Below are positions 20,155 through 28,100 of a stretch of 64,000 bases of DNA, one piece after another (the first letter of the stretch is position 1; each line of letters opens with the position of its first letter). The position numbers and the translations under genes were made by a program. The DNA is from a virus: the IMG/VR virus record IMGVR_UViG_3300020580_000001, positions 1 through 64,000 of that record; one strand, 5' to 3'. The notes under the pieces were generated by a model, which had not been told where the DNA came from, searched no databases, and saw nothing but the letters and a program-made list of their open reading frames with translations.

Positions 20155-20162
20155 TCATTTTG
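20155..20162. repeat. target-site duplication, right copy
   Basis: TCATTTTG immediately outside the right inverted repeat. Eight-bp duplications fit IS1-like transposases. Confidence 0.85.
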
Positions 20163-20194
20163 CTTCGTTTTGCCTGCCAGCCGTGCTATAAAGG

Positions 20195-20238
20195 CGAACC
20201 CGCCAAGTGGCGTTCGGTCAAGTGACCGATAGGAGGAG
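20195..20238 (+). promoter_or_regulatory. tandem AAGT-loop hairpins upstream of a TTG-start gene
   Basis: CGAAC-CC-GCC-AAGT-GGC-GTTCG (20195-20216) and CGGTC-AAGT-GACCG (20215-20228) form two adjacent hairpins with the same AAGT tetraloop, directly before AGGAGGAG (20231-20238). A TATAAA box lies at 20187-20192. The repeated loop suggests a protein or ligand site controlling the small gene. Confidence 0.45.
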
Positions 20239-20247
20239 TCACCCACT

Positions 20248-20403
20248 TTGAAAGGATTTATTTATTCGTCATTAGGTTTCGATACAGCATTATTGATAAT
20301 TCATATGTGGGGTTTTCCTCCAGCCCCATGGAATGTGATTATTTTCCAAATATGTTTTCTCCCTATTGTAGCTATTATTGACAACTATCTACCTCGGAGA
20401 TAG
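20248..20403 (+). CDS. 51-aa two-span membrane protein, TTG start
   Basis: TTG 20248 is 9 bases after the strong AGGAGGAG. Two hydrophobic spans (DTALLIIHMWGF and VIIFQICFLPIVAIIDNYL). It is plus-strand, convergent with and overlapping the end of the late operon by 15 bp. The ribosome-binding site and structured leader make it credible. It may affect the membrane or lysis timing. Confidence 0.5.
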   Translation: MKGFIYSSLGFDTALLIIHMWGFPPAPWNVIIFQICFLPIVAIIDNYLPRR

Positions 20404-20577
20404 CAGCGCGCGCTTCACGATCGTCTTTGCGATTTCCTTGATATCATCATGGCGAATTGTGCTCTTCCATGTAATTTCATCAGCGCCAATACCATAAAGT
20501 TCATCGCGAATAATATCGCGGAGATCGCGGGCGCTGATCATGACGTGTGGAGAAGGTTTTCCACTAGATTTTGACAT
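20389..20577 (-). CDS. small hypothetical protein (62 aa)
   Basis: Start at ATG 20577 (MSKSSGKPSPHVM) overlapping the upstream gene by 14 bp. Acidic-basic helical body (RDLRDIIRDELYG). Last gene of the late operon before the transposon. No family recognised. Confidence 0.55.
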   Translation of the reverse strand: MSKSSGKPSPHVMISARDLRDIIRDELYGIGADEITWKSTIRHDDIKEIAKTIVKRALLSPR

Positions 20578-21388
20578 ATGTAAATCTGTGCGTTCCGGAG
20601 CCATCATTATAGTGTTGCCGCTGTGGCGTATGTATGGAAGACCCGTCATAAATAACTTGTGGCGGTGATGTTCTCATGATAGAATACAATGAGATCATAA
20701 TACTCACAAAGACACCGACAGCCATAGCAATACCGATAAGATTTTGATTGCCGCCATGTTGAGCTGCGGCCCCCTGTAGTCGCAATGTTTCAGCAACGAT
20801 TTGAGATGCCGTTGTTCCGCTTGCTCCGCCGCGCTCACCAGCCTCTCTAGTCACGGAGAGCTTAAGAGCCGCCAAATCTGAGGCGATCTGAGACATTGCC
20901 GGATCTGACACCGATGTTCTGCCCCCTGTCTCATAACGAAATTGCTCAACACCAGCGAGGCGCTTGTCCATCGTTGCCAGCGTTGCAGCAATGTTGTCGG
21001 CTGTTTTGTTGATCGTATCAGAGAGGGAGGTGGTAACTTTATCGAGCTGCGTCGAGACTAAGTCCGAGGTCGTTTTCATTTGACCTGTCTGGGTCTCAGA
21101 AATTTGCTTGTCATAATCCTTTTTGAGATCAGCGAGATTATCGACTCGTCGCCTTTCGGCCTCAATAACCATACTGAAATATTCAGAAACATGTTTTACT
21201 TCTGCGGCATTAAATTTAGCAGTCAAGGTGTCGAATTTTTCCTGGAATTGCTGATTAGCATCGACAAGCGCAAGGACATTTTCGGAAGGATCAATTGCGC
21301 CAGCGCCATATCTATCGACGCTAAGGCCAGCACCGGGCGATATTATGCCGTTTGATTTCGGAGAACGCCTTATCTGCCGTGCCGCCAT
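20564..21388 (-). CDS. coiled-coil protein with a C-terminal membrane span (274 aa)
   Basis: After a basic N-terminus, residues about 40-190 are a long hydrophilic coiled coil (QFQEKFDTLTAKFNAAEVKH). A hydrophobic span follows (LIGIAMAVGVFVSIMISLYS, about 217-236) and then a polar tail. This tail-anchored layout in the lysis region could serve spanin- or scaffold-like roles; no motif settles it. Confidence 0.6.
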   Translation of the reverse strand: MAARQIRRSPKSNGIISPGAGLSVDRYGAGAIDPSENVLALVDANQQFQEKFDTLTAKFNAAEVKHVSEYFSMVIEAERRRVDNLADLKKDYDKQISETQTGQMKTTSDLVSTQLDKVTTSLSDTINKTADNIAATLATMDKRLAGVEQFRYETGGRTSVSDPAMSQIASDLAALKLSVTREAGERGGASGTTASQIVAETLRLQGAAAQHGGNQNLIGIAMAVGVFVSIMISLYSIMRTSPPQVIYDGSSIHTPQRQHYNDGSGTHRFTYVKI

Positions 21389-21393
21389 TGAGC

Positions 21394-21594
21394 TTATGAT
21401 CTCCTTGACAACTTAGCCGCCGCGCGCATGATAACCTCTGGCTTGCGCTGAATTAAACTCCGCGTCGTATAACGGATTATGTATCGATATACGATCCAGC
21501 GAAACCATGGTTCACGCCACATGCTGGCGCCATAGGCACAGCGCCACACAAATCTTGCGCCGATGTCACGGGAGTGAGGAAGCTTGTCTTTCAT
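21394..21594 (-). CDS. small basic protein (66 aa)
   Basis: A strongly basic, aromatic protein (WFRWIVYRYIIRYTTRSLIQ) 5 bp from the next gene. Amphipathic and possibly membrane-associated. No family recognised. Confidence 0.5.
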   Translation of the reverse strand: MKDKLPHSRDIGARFVWRCAYGASMWREPWFRWIVYRYIIRYTTRSLIQRKPEVIMRAAAKLSRRS

Positions 21595-21612
21595 TGTCAG
21601 TCATGTTTCCTC

Positions 21613-21852
21613 TTAATGTAATGACAGATGCATCCCGCCAGCGCCTAATAGGCACTTGAGAAGATCGAAGATGATCTTGATTGCTATAATCGCCACGATG
21701 ACCCACAGAACGATCCTAATTATAGCGGTAACGATCGCGGGCAAGAACTGTGTTAGATATGGCAACAAGAGTTGAATCAGTGACCATATACCGATTATGA
21801 CCACTATCATAATACAAACTTGCTCCCAGAATCCTAAATCAAAACAGCCCAT
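21613..21852 (-). CDS. small membrane protein, holin candidate (79 aa)
   Basis: AGGAGATCAGC precedes the ATG. Two long hydrophobic spans (CIMIVVIIGIWSLIQLLLPY and TAIIRIVLWVIVAIIAIKII) with short ends. In the lysis region this is compatible with a class II holin, but other small membrane proteins nearby are also candidates. Confidence 0.6.
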   Translation of the reverse strand: MGCFDLGFWEQVCIMIVVIIGIWSLIQLLLPYLTQFLPAIVTAIIRIVLWVIVAIIAIKIIFDLLKCLLGAGGMHLSLH

Positions 21853-21969
21853 GCTGATCTCCTATGTGAATTTTCTGTTGCGCAGACGCGCTGGATATGG
21901 TAGGTTTTGCAGGTGAGCGGCGGCGTGGAAATGCAGACACGCGGGTCGGCGGTTAAAAGAGTCCTTGAT

Positions 21970-22006
21970 CTGCCTATGGGTCAAGGCCGCTAGGTCAAAT
22001 AGGCAG
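21970..22006. repeat. inverted repeat in a 183-bp intergenic region
   Basis: CTGCCTAT and ATAGGCAG are perfect 8-bp arms around a 21-bp centre that itself contains GGTCAA twice. It lies between two membrane-protein genes. No T-run follows on either strand. I see no gene between 21853 and 22035. Confidence 0.5.
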
Positions 22007-22035
22007 CCGGGATTGCGTCCGGCCCGCTCATGCCT

Positions 22036-22209
22036 TCATATGGGTTGCTTATGATGCTGATCATTGGCTGGCGGCGGTGCCGGCGCGATTTCTTCGATTG
22101 TAGAGCTGATAACATCAGAGTTAGGACCGCGCGAAGCAAAGAAACTCATAACTGTCATCACAATCCCGACTATGATGAGAACAATACCTATTGCGTCAAT
22201 GAGTTTCAT
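22036..22209 (-). CDS. 57-aa single-pass membrane protein
   Basis: ATG 22209 overlaps the preceding stop (ATGA). Residues 3-25 are hydrophobic (LIDAIGIVLIIVGIVMTVMS), then a Pro-rich hydrophilic tail (EEIAPAPPPANDQHHK). Looks like an anchored periplasmic or cytoplasmic tail protein; could be part of a spanin pair. Confidence 0.55.
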   Translation of the reverse strand: MKLIDAIGIVLIIVGIVMTVMSFFASRGPNSDVISSTIEEIAPAPPPANDQHHKQPI

Positions 22210-22388
22210 GCAAATGACCGCTCAAGTAATACTAGCATTCCGGCAACACCAAGCGGGAGAGGGGTTAAGAATTCATCCATAATCCCGTGCTTGCCATTGA
22301 TTGTTTCCAACCAGCGCCCGAGGACCATCAAACCAGATACGAATGCAAAGCCAATTACAAGCTGAACGCTAATCCCAAGCTCACACAT
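22206..22388 (-). CDS. small two-span membrane protein, holin candidate (60 aa)
   Basis: Start at ATG 22388 (MCELGISVQLVIGF) after AAAGGGGTAAG. Two spans (VQLVIGFAFVSGLMVLGRWL and FLTPLPLGVAGMLVLL) with a charged loop between. Downstream of the endolysin and close to other membrane proteins, so a holin or antiholin is plausible. Confidence 0.6.
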   Translation of the reverse strand: MCELGISVQLVIGFAFVSGLMVLGRWLETINGKHGIMDEFLTPLPLGVAGMLVLLERSFA

Positions 22389-22392
22389 GTGC

Positions 22393-22608
22393 TTACCCCT
22401 TTGCGATTTTGTGCATAACAATCGCCTGCCCGACTGTCCATCCGATAAGGTGCCATGCCCAATCTTGATCCGATGCCCAATCGGTTGATGTCGGTGGCTT
22501 GTCCGACTCGACGTCGGCAAGTTCATGTTCAAGCATAGACATGGAAAATGCTGGGGGTTGACCATCATGACCAAGCCGGTATCCGGCAACGAAGGCTTCA
22601 ACGTTCAT
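22393..22608 (-). CDS. hypothetical protein (71 aa)
   Basis: MNVEAFVAGYRLGHDG, then an acidic middle and DWAWHLIGWTVGQAIVMHKI. Proteins with this Gly-Tyr-Arg-Leu-Gly start and Trp-rich end are seen among phage lysis-region genes. Start overlaps the upstream stop. Function unknown. Confidence 0.55.
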   Translation of the reverse strand: MNVEAFVAGYRLGHDGQPPAFSMSMLEHELADVESDKPPTSTDWASDQDWAWHLIGWTVGQAIVMHKIAKG

Positions 22609-22916
22609 AGGAATTTGCCTGTTTTTGGATCATACCGGCTATTTGAATCCGGCACCCATGATATACCGTCACCGGCGAGCACAAGTGGCGCGCGTGGCGC
22701 GGTCATTTTGTTTAGCAACAAGAAGATTTCAAGGGCCTTCTCGGCCATAGCGGCGGGCGGAAAAATAAGTCCGGTTTCCGACAGCATATGTTCCGTGAAG
22801 GCCACTTGGCTATCGTACTTGCCTTTAGCTAGTCCTGTTAAAAGAGCCGCCGCCATTGCCGACAGCATCCTTGCATGCGATTGGATCTCGCCAACAGTAA
22901 TTGGACGATCTGGCAT
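22605..22916 (-). CDS. hypothetical protein (103 aa)
   Basis: Helical N-terminal half (VGEIQSHARMLSAMAAALLT), hydrophobic patches in the middle, and an Asp-rich tail (DSNSRYDPKTGKFL). Overlaps neighbours by a few bases. No family recognised. Confidence 0.55.
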   Translation of the reverse strand: MPDRPITVGEIQSHARMLSAMAAALLTGLAKGKYDSQVAFTEHMLSETGLIFPPAAMAEKALEIFLLLNKMTAPRAPLVLAGDGISWVPDSNSRYDPKTGKFL

Positions 22917-23164
22917 TATTGCGGACCTGGCGTAGCCCCTGGAACCGGAACCGCCGCAATGGCCGATTTGATTTCGCCATTTGTGTCCTTCATAGTTGCA
23001 AGCATACTGGCTTGATCAGCAACGATCACGTCCAAAACTGCCGCATGACCGGCGGCGCCGGTTGCAGTTAAGTCAGCGAGAGCTTTGTGGACATCTGTTT
23101 TTAGAGATTCCAATTCAGTTTTCATTGCTGCATGATTTGCTTGTACGTCTGCCAAAGTCGCCAT
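22916..23164 (-). CDS. coiled-coil protein (82 aa)
   Basis: Start at ATG 23164 (MATLADVQANHAAM), with AAAGGA about 13 bases upstream; the longer frame only overlaps the HNH gene. The body is a coiled coil (AMKTELESLKTDVHKALADL) ending in a Pro/Gly tail (PVPGATPGPQ). Likely an oligomeric accessory protein. Confidence 0.55.
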   Translation of the reverse strand: MATLADVQANHAAMKTELESLKTDVHKALADLTATGAAGHAAVLDVIVADQASMLATMKDTNGEIKSAIAAVPVPGATPGPQ

Positions 23165-23238
23165 GATTCTTTCATTCCTTTGTGTTGCGATCTCGAAATA
23201 ATCGTAGACCGTGGTTGCGAAATCGTCATCGAGGCGCC

Positions 23239-23730
23239 TCACATTATCCTCGCATATTGCCCAAATAATTTATTGGCTGCCTCTATATAAGCCGAATGCG
23301 CCTCTTCAGCTGTAGAAAAATAACCAAGATTATAAAGCTTTCTCTTGCACCTTATAGCCGCCGTCCATTTTCTCTGATGCTTATGCCAAAATGCCCCTTT
23401 CAGACCAGATGTATTAGAGCACATAATAGCAATATTTGCGTGGTTCTGAGAATTTGTAGCCTCACGAAGATTGCACCAGCGATTATTCGACGGATCTAGA
23501 TCGCGATGATCGATCTGGTTACATGGCCATTCACCAGTCATATAAAGCCACGCAAGGCGATGCGATAAATAACGGCGCCTATCAATTACTATTCCGCGAT
23601 ATCCAGCTGCGTCTATTGTCGTTCCAGCCGGCTTGTCTTTGGGAGCGCCAAGGCGTTTGCCAAGCCATGTAAATACGCCAGTTTCTTGATCGTAATGCAA
23701 AATTTCGCGAAGGCGTTCAGACGTTAGCAT
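23239..23730 (-). CDS. HNH-AP2 homing endonuclease
   Basis: A 163-residue free-standing homing nuclease: HRLAWLYMTGEWPCNQIDHR and DLDPSNNRWCNLREATNSQN form the HNH core, then an AP2 DNA-binding domain (GLKGAFWHKHQRKWTAAIRC, LGYFSTAEEAHSAYIEAANK). The start overlaps the endolysin stop (TAATG), so it has been inserted cleanly between late genes. Confidence 0.9.
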   Translation of the reverse strand: MLTSERLREILHYDQETGVFTWLGKRLGAPKDKPAGTTIDAAGYRGIVIDRRRYLSHRLAWLYMTGEWPCNQIDHRDLDPSNNRWCNLREATNSQNHANIAIMCSNTSGLKGAFWHKHQRKWTAAIRCKRKLYNLGYFSTAEEAHSAYIEAANKLFGQYARIM

Positions 23731-24785
23731 TACGCGCCGACACGTCTTTTAGCTTCCGGCGTTGCCGGAACCGTACCGCCGGTTACGTCACCATCCTTAG
23801 CGGCCATCAAGCCAACGCCGGCGGAGATGCCCATAATAGTGGTGAGAATGTCAGCATACGGCTGCAATGACGGGATGACCTTAGCCGCCCCCGTTAACGC
23901 GGCGATGATACCAGGGATCGTGGTTTTCCAGTTTATCATTCCAAGAACTTTGTTCATTGGTTGAGTTCCTTGTGTGGTCGGTGCCGTCGGTTCGGCGGCC
24001 TTAATTTGCAAAACTGGAGGAGGCGGAGGAGGAGGGGTGAATATCTCCTCAAGTTTTGCAAAATCTGTTGCTTGCGCTTCGATCTTCGCAATTCGGATAT
24101 TGATTGCGTCGCGTTGTGCAACAAGCGCATCGCGAATCGCGCCGAAATGATCGAGAATCGCCGCATCTAGCCCAGCAATCGTTGCCGATATCGTGGGAGG
24201 CCCAGCGGGCGGCGCTGGCTGGGAAGGACTTGGAGCTGGCGTTGGTGGGGGCGAGGCTGGCTGGGGCGCGGGAGGGGCTTTAAGCAGCCTTGCTTTTGCA
24301 ACAACCGCCTCAGCATGGGCAATGCGATTGTCGAGGTTTGCGGTCGGCCCTAGCTTTGGCCGCTCATAGACCATCATAAAATTAGCGGTGAGATTTGCGA
24401 TTGATCTTGACCCGCCCGTCAATTGCTTGTATAGTGTTTCATACTCAGGAGTGGTTTGCAATTCATAAACAACGAAATCGCACTGTGTGCCCAAGTCGTT
24501 CAGTAATGCCCCCTTGGGTAATCCGAGACGTGTTTCAGCGCGGCCGGAAAAGGCGATATATGCAGTTTTTCGGTCGCCAAGCCATTCGGCAATTCCGCCG
24601 GATTTTAGCGCGTCTGGAACGCCGCCAGAGGCGTCTGGATGCGCACGAAACATCGTGGCAATTAGAAATTCTCCTGACTCCTGGCAAAAGTTCCCAACCG
24701 CCGCCCCCGCTCCATTCTCAATGAATCCAACAGACATAAAATGATTGAACGCCGCGATCATTGGTGCTGTAACATGAACTGTCAT
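23730..24785 (-). CDS. endolysin with Pro-rich linker and membrane-embedded C-terminus
   Basis: Start taken at ATG 24785 (MTVHVTAPMIAAFNHF); an ATG at 24824 is possible. Residues 1-165 match the phage tail-lysozyme/Phage_lysozyme2 kind: FMSVGFIENGAGAAVGNFCQ, with a Glu following (ESGEF) as likely catalytic residue, and IANLTANFMMVYERPK. A Pro/Ala-rich linker follows, a coiled coil, a PPPPPPP stretch and a C-terminal hydrophobic region (TTIPGIIAALTGAAKVIPSL and ILTTIMGISAGVGLMAA) that looks like membrane spans. A soluble lysozyme fused to a holin-like tail is unusual. Confidence 0.75.
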   Translation of the reverse strand: MTVHVTAPMIAAFNHFMSVGFIENGAGAAVGNFCQESGEFLIATMFRAHPDASGGVPDALKSGGIAEWLGDRKTAYIAFSGRAETRLGLPKGALLNDLGTQCDFVVYELQTTPEYETLYKQLTGGSRSIANLTANFMMVYERPKLGPTANLDNRIAHAEAVVAKARLLKAPPAPQPASPPPTPAPSPSQPAPPAGPPTISATIAGLDAAILDHFGAIRDALVAQRDAINIRIAKIEAQATDFAKLEEIFTPPPPPPPVLQIKAAEPTAPTTQGTQPMNKVLGMINWKTTIPGIIAALTGAAKVIPSLQPYADILTTIMGISAGVGLMAAKDGDVTGGTVPATPEAKRRVGA

Positions 24786-24793
24786 GATGTTGT

Positions 24794-24948
24794 CTAAGTC
24801 CCTGGGATGTAGAACAACATCCATCTCAACTCATTATGCGCGACGGCGATAGTTGCTAACCAGTTCGCATCTAGTCCCCAGAAAAGTCCCAATAAAATGC
24901 CGGCAGGACTCCACCAGTTAATCTTTAGCCAAGCCAAAAAGGGCGCAT
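24794..24948 (-). pseudogene. frame-disrupted small membrane-protein gene before the endolysin
   Basis: ATG 24948 has AAGG six bases upstream but its frame stops after seven codons. After a run of five Ts (24936-24940 on the plus strand as A) the neighbouring frame reads LAWLKINWWSPAGILLGLFW and then LATIAVAHNELRWMLFYIPG to TAG 24794. One extra T in the run would give a 51-residue membrane protein. So this is either a pseudogene, a sequencing error in a homopolymer, or a frameshift site. Confidence 0.5.
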
Positions 24949-25020
24949 ATTTTACCTTGCCTTTTGGATAAATTTTGGATAGGATTTTTTGGTGAGCGGG
25001 GCGCTAGCCTGGATTTTTCG

Positions 25021-25116
25021 ATGTTTGACTTTCTAATTTTCCGCGTGTACCCAGTGATAATTGCGCTAATGATATTAATTTTTGTATTTGGGGTATTGAC
25101 TGGGCGATTTCATTAA
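25021..25116 (+). CDS. possible 31-aa membrane peptide
   Basis: Plus-strand ATG 25021 begins a 31-codon frame: MFDFLIFRVYP then one hydrophobic span (VIIALMILIFVFGVLTG). No good ribosome-binding site. The region 24949-25138 otherwise has no gene and is A/T-rich. Confidence 0.25.
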   Translation: MFDFLIFRVYPVIIALMILIFVFGVLTGRFH

Positions 25117-25138
25117 ATTTATGCGCCTAAGTTTGCTA

Positions 25139-28100
25139 TCAAGGATTATTGCTGAACATCGTACCGTCGACTAGATTTATATTGTTCGAAAAAGTCGATG
25201 AACCGCCGCCGCTGCACGTAAGGCACGAACTGCCGGGAAGTGCGAATCTAGGGGAGCCAAAAGCCCCCGCACGGATATCAGCGTAATTATTGCTCACTTG
25301 TACCGCGCCTGTCGTCTGCGTCGGGTCAACTGCATAATGATAGGAAATATTAGCTCCGGTCTGCCCGATCGTTGTATTAAAGCGCGCCTCGCTCGTTCCA
25401 ATATTTCCGTTAATATTAGTTCCGAATGTTACACCCTGGCTTCCGGTCCCTGATGTCTGATTGACCGTATTGAAGTCCCAGGTAATATGGCTAACGGCTC
25501 CAGGACCTCCGCCGGTCTGGAACCAATCCGAATGAGTGCCGCCACCTGGGCCTGTGAATAAATTATACTTAACTACCGCAGTTAGCGATCCTATATCAAT
25601 AAAATCAAGGCTGGCATTAAGAAAATAGTTATACGTAAATGTACAGGAGTCTCCGGTAACGTTCTCATTACAAAAGACATTCCCATCTGAGCCGCCGGTT
25701 ATGCTATGTGCATCGAACTTGTTATATGACGCCGTCAGGCTGGTGCAAGATGACGTTCCGACAAGCATATCTTGCGCATTTGTTCCTCTCCCGAAATTGG
25801 AATTAGTAACGATAAGTGTGCCGCCGGTACAAATAAGCTGCCAGCCGCCATTGGGAGAAAAATCTATACTATCGACTGTCGCATTTGTGCATGTCCACTG
25901 AAAAGTCCCAGCATTACGAGAGCACCCGGCCGGCACTGTAGCCGTAGCCGCGCTAACCGGCGTAATATTGCTTGGGATACCGACCGCATAATCGACACCC
26001 GCCACGTCCCAAGGTGGCCGAACCGAGTAGCCGGCGGCGCTTAGCAAGGTGGGGAATTGAATCGCCGCATTCGGGGCCGCGCCGCATCCGTCCGAATATC
26101 CGGCGCCGGCAAACGGACATGCTCCACTGCTACCGACGACGGCGCTTGTCGGCACACTATTCGCGGGCGAACTCGTCCCGGCTGAATTCGAGGCCACCAC
26201 GGAAACCGTCAATGTATTGCCGATATCTGCTGAAACCGGAGCATACGTGTTAGATGGGCCGTAAGTGCCGGTCGGCCCAACGAATGTAACGGCGTTACTG
26301 ACATGGTTCCGAATGTTCGGCTTGCCTACCGCATAAACTACCGCAGTATAACTCACTCCTGGTGTAAATCCATGTGGCGCAAGATTAAATGTATGCGTGC
26401 CAGAAGCCACATTGCCAATAAAGGCGGAGTTGGCTCCATCAGGCGAGGCATATATTTCATAATGATCTACTGTCGTTTCACTCGCCGTTCCGGTCAACAA
26501 GTTTGGCGTCCAATTCAATGTAGTCCCTGCCGCTGATGCGGTCACGGAGATATCATTCTCATAGGCAGGCTCCGATCCGGTTCCCTCCGGATAATCGTTC
26601 CATGTAGCCCAGTGCATGATATGAATATTAGACGGAATATTCGTATTGATATAAGCGGCACGCTGAACAATCGTCTTTCCGCTGTCTTGCTGAAGATAAG
26701 CGCCGTTTGGCCTGGCAAGTGTTTCGTTATATCCGCCGGCCATGGCCCCAATACCAGCTTTGGCTGGATGCGCGCCAACACAGCTAAGGAAAGTTCCTAT
26801 AGCGCCCAAGTTATATGGATCACCCCCATTAACACCGCCAAACCATGCATCATGCCAATCATAAGGAGCGTCCTCCCATGCTTCATTTATATAGGTGCAG
26901 TTCGTATCGACATCAGACCAGAACATATTCCCGCCCTGATTCGCTTTGACGGTATTCATCGCGGCTTGCCCACCGCCTGCGACGGAATTCATGGAGTTTC
27001 TAACCCCATACATGAGCACTGCTGGGTTCCCATTCACATGCAGCCATGCCGGATCGGAAAAATAAGTTGATTTGAGATGAGCAATCGCCGCTTCCAAGGT
27101 TGCGACCTTGTCGGGGGCGTTTGTAATAGTTCCTTCATCAATATTTACTACATAATGGAATGTCCCGGCTGGCAATGTATCAACATAGGTTTTTATTTTC
27201 TGAAGTATGCTTTCCGCATTAGGATCGGAAAAATTCCAACTGAGTTCGATACCATTGAACCCTCTTGAGATAAGATCAGTAACCCATGCCTGGACATAGG
27301 CCGTGGTATTCATGTTGATCCCCATATGAATCGGCTCGTTCGATGTCCCCCACCATGTCATCGAGTGCATGAGCCAAATATCTGTTGCGTGCGTTGGCGA
27401 TGGAATTAGGGAGTGCACATTTACATGAGATACATGACCAGGCGTGACCGGATTCAGTGATCTATCCTGCTTGGTTGGATCGGTTGCCATGGTGGTTGGG
27501 CCGGGTCCGATATTGGTCGTCGCAGGCGTAAAATTAGCGACATTCAATCCGGCTGGATTAGGCGTATTGAAATTCGTCTGATTATAGGCTGGATTTGCCG
27601 ACGTATTATGTGCAGACAATGATGCGGTAGTCAAGCTTACCGCGGGACTACTATTCCACTGATAAGCAAGATTTGTCGGATTATTCGTCCAATCCGAAAG
27701 AAGGCTATGGGCAGTAAGTGTGCTATTCACTTGCGGTGGTGATAAGCCGGAGATGGTCGGTGGATTTATGTTTACGGGTGGGTTGCCGCTTGGGCCTATT
27801 ACTGTAGCTGACTGACCGCTTGTCGAGGGGGCGCTCGTGCCTCCCGAGTTAGTAGCCGTTACCGTGATCGTTAGCTTATTACCAATGTCGGCAGTGACTG
27901 GAGTATATGTTAGAGTTGTGGCGCCTGGACCGGTCGCGTTTATCCCCCCAGGATTCTTCCATTGATAGGCCGTGCTCGTGACGGTATTGTTCCAGGTCGC
28001 ATCAACCGCCGTTATCGGCACCCCCACTTGCGGAGTGCCAGGGATCGAGGCCACTGTGTTGATCGTTGGCGGGAGGTCGATTATGGCGACCGTGGAGGCG

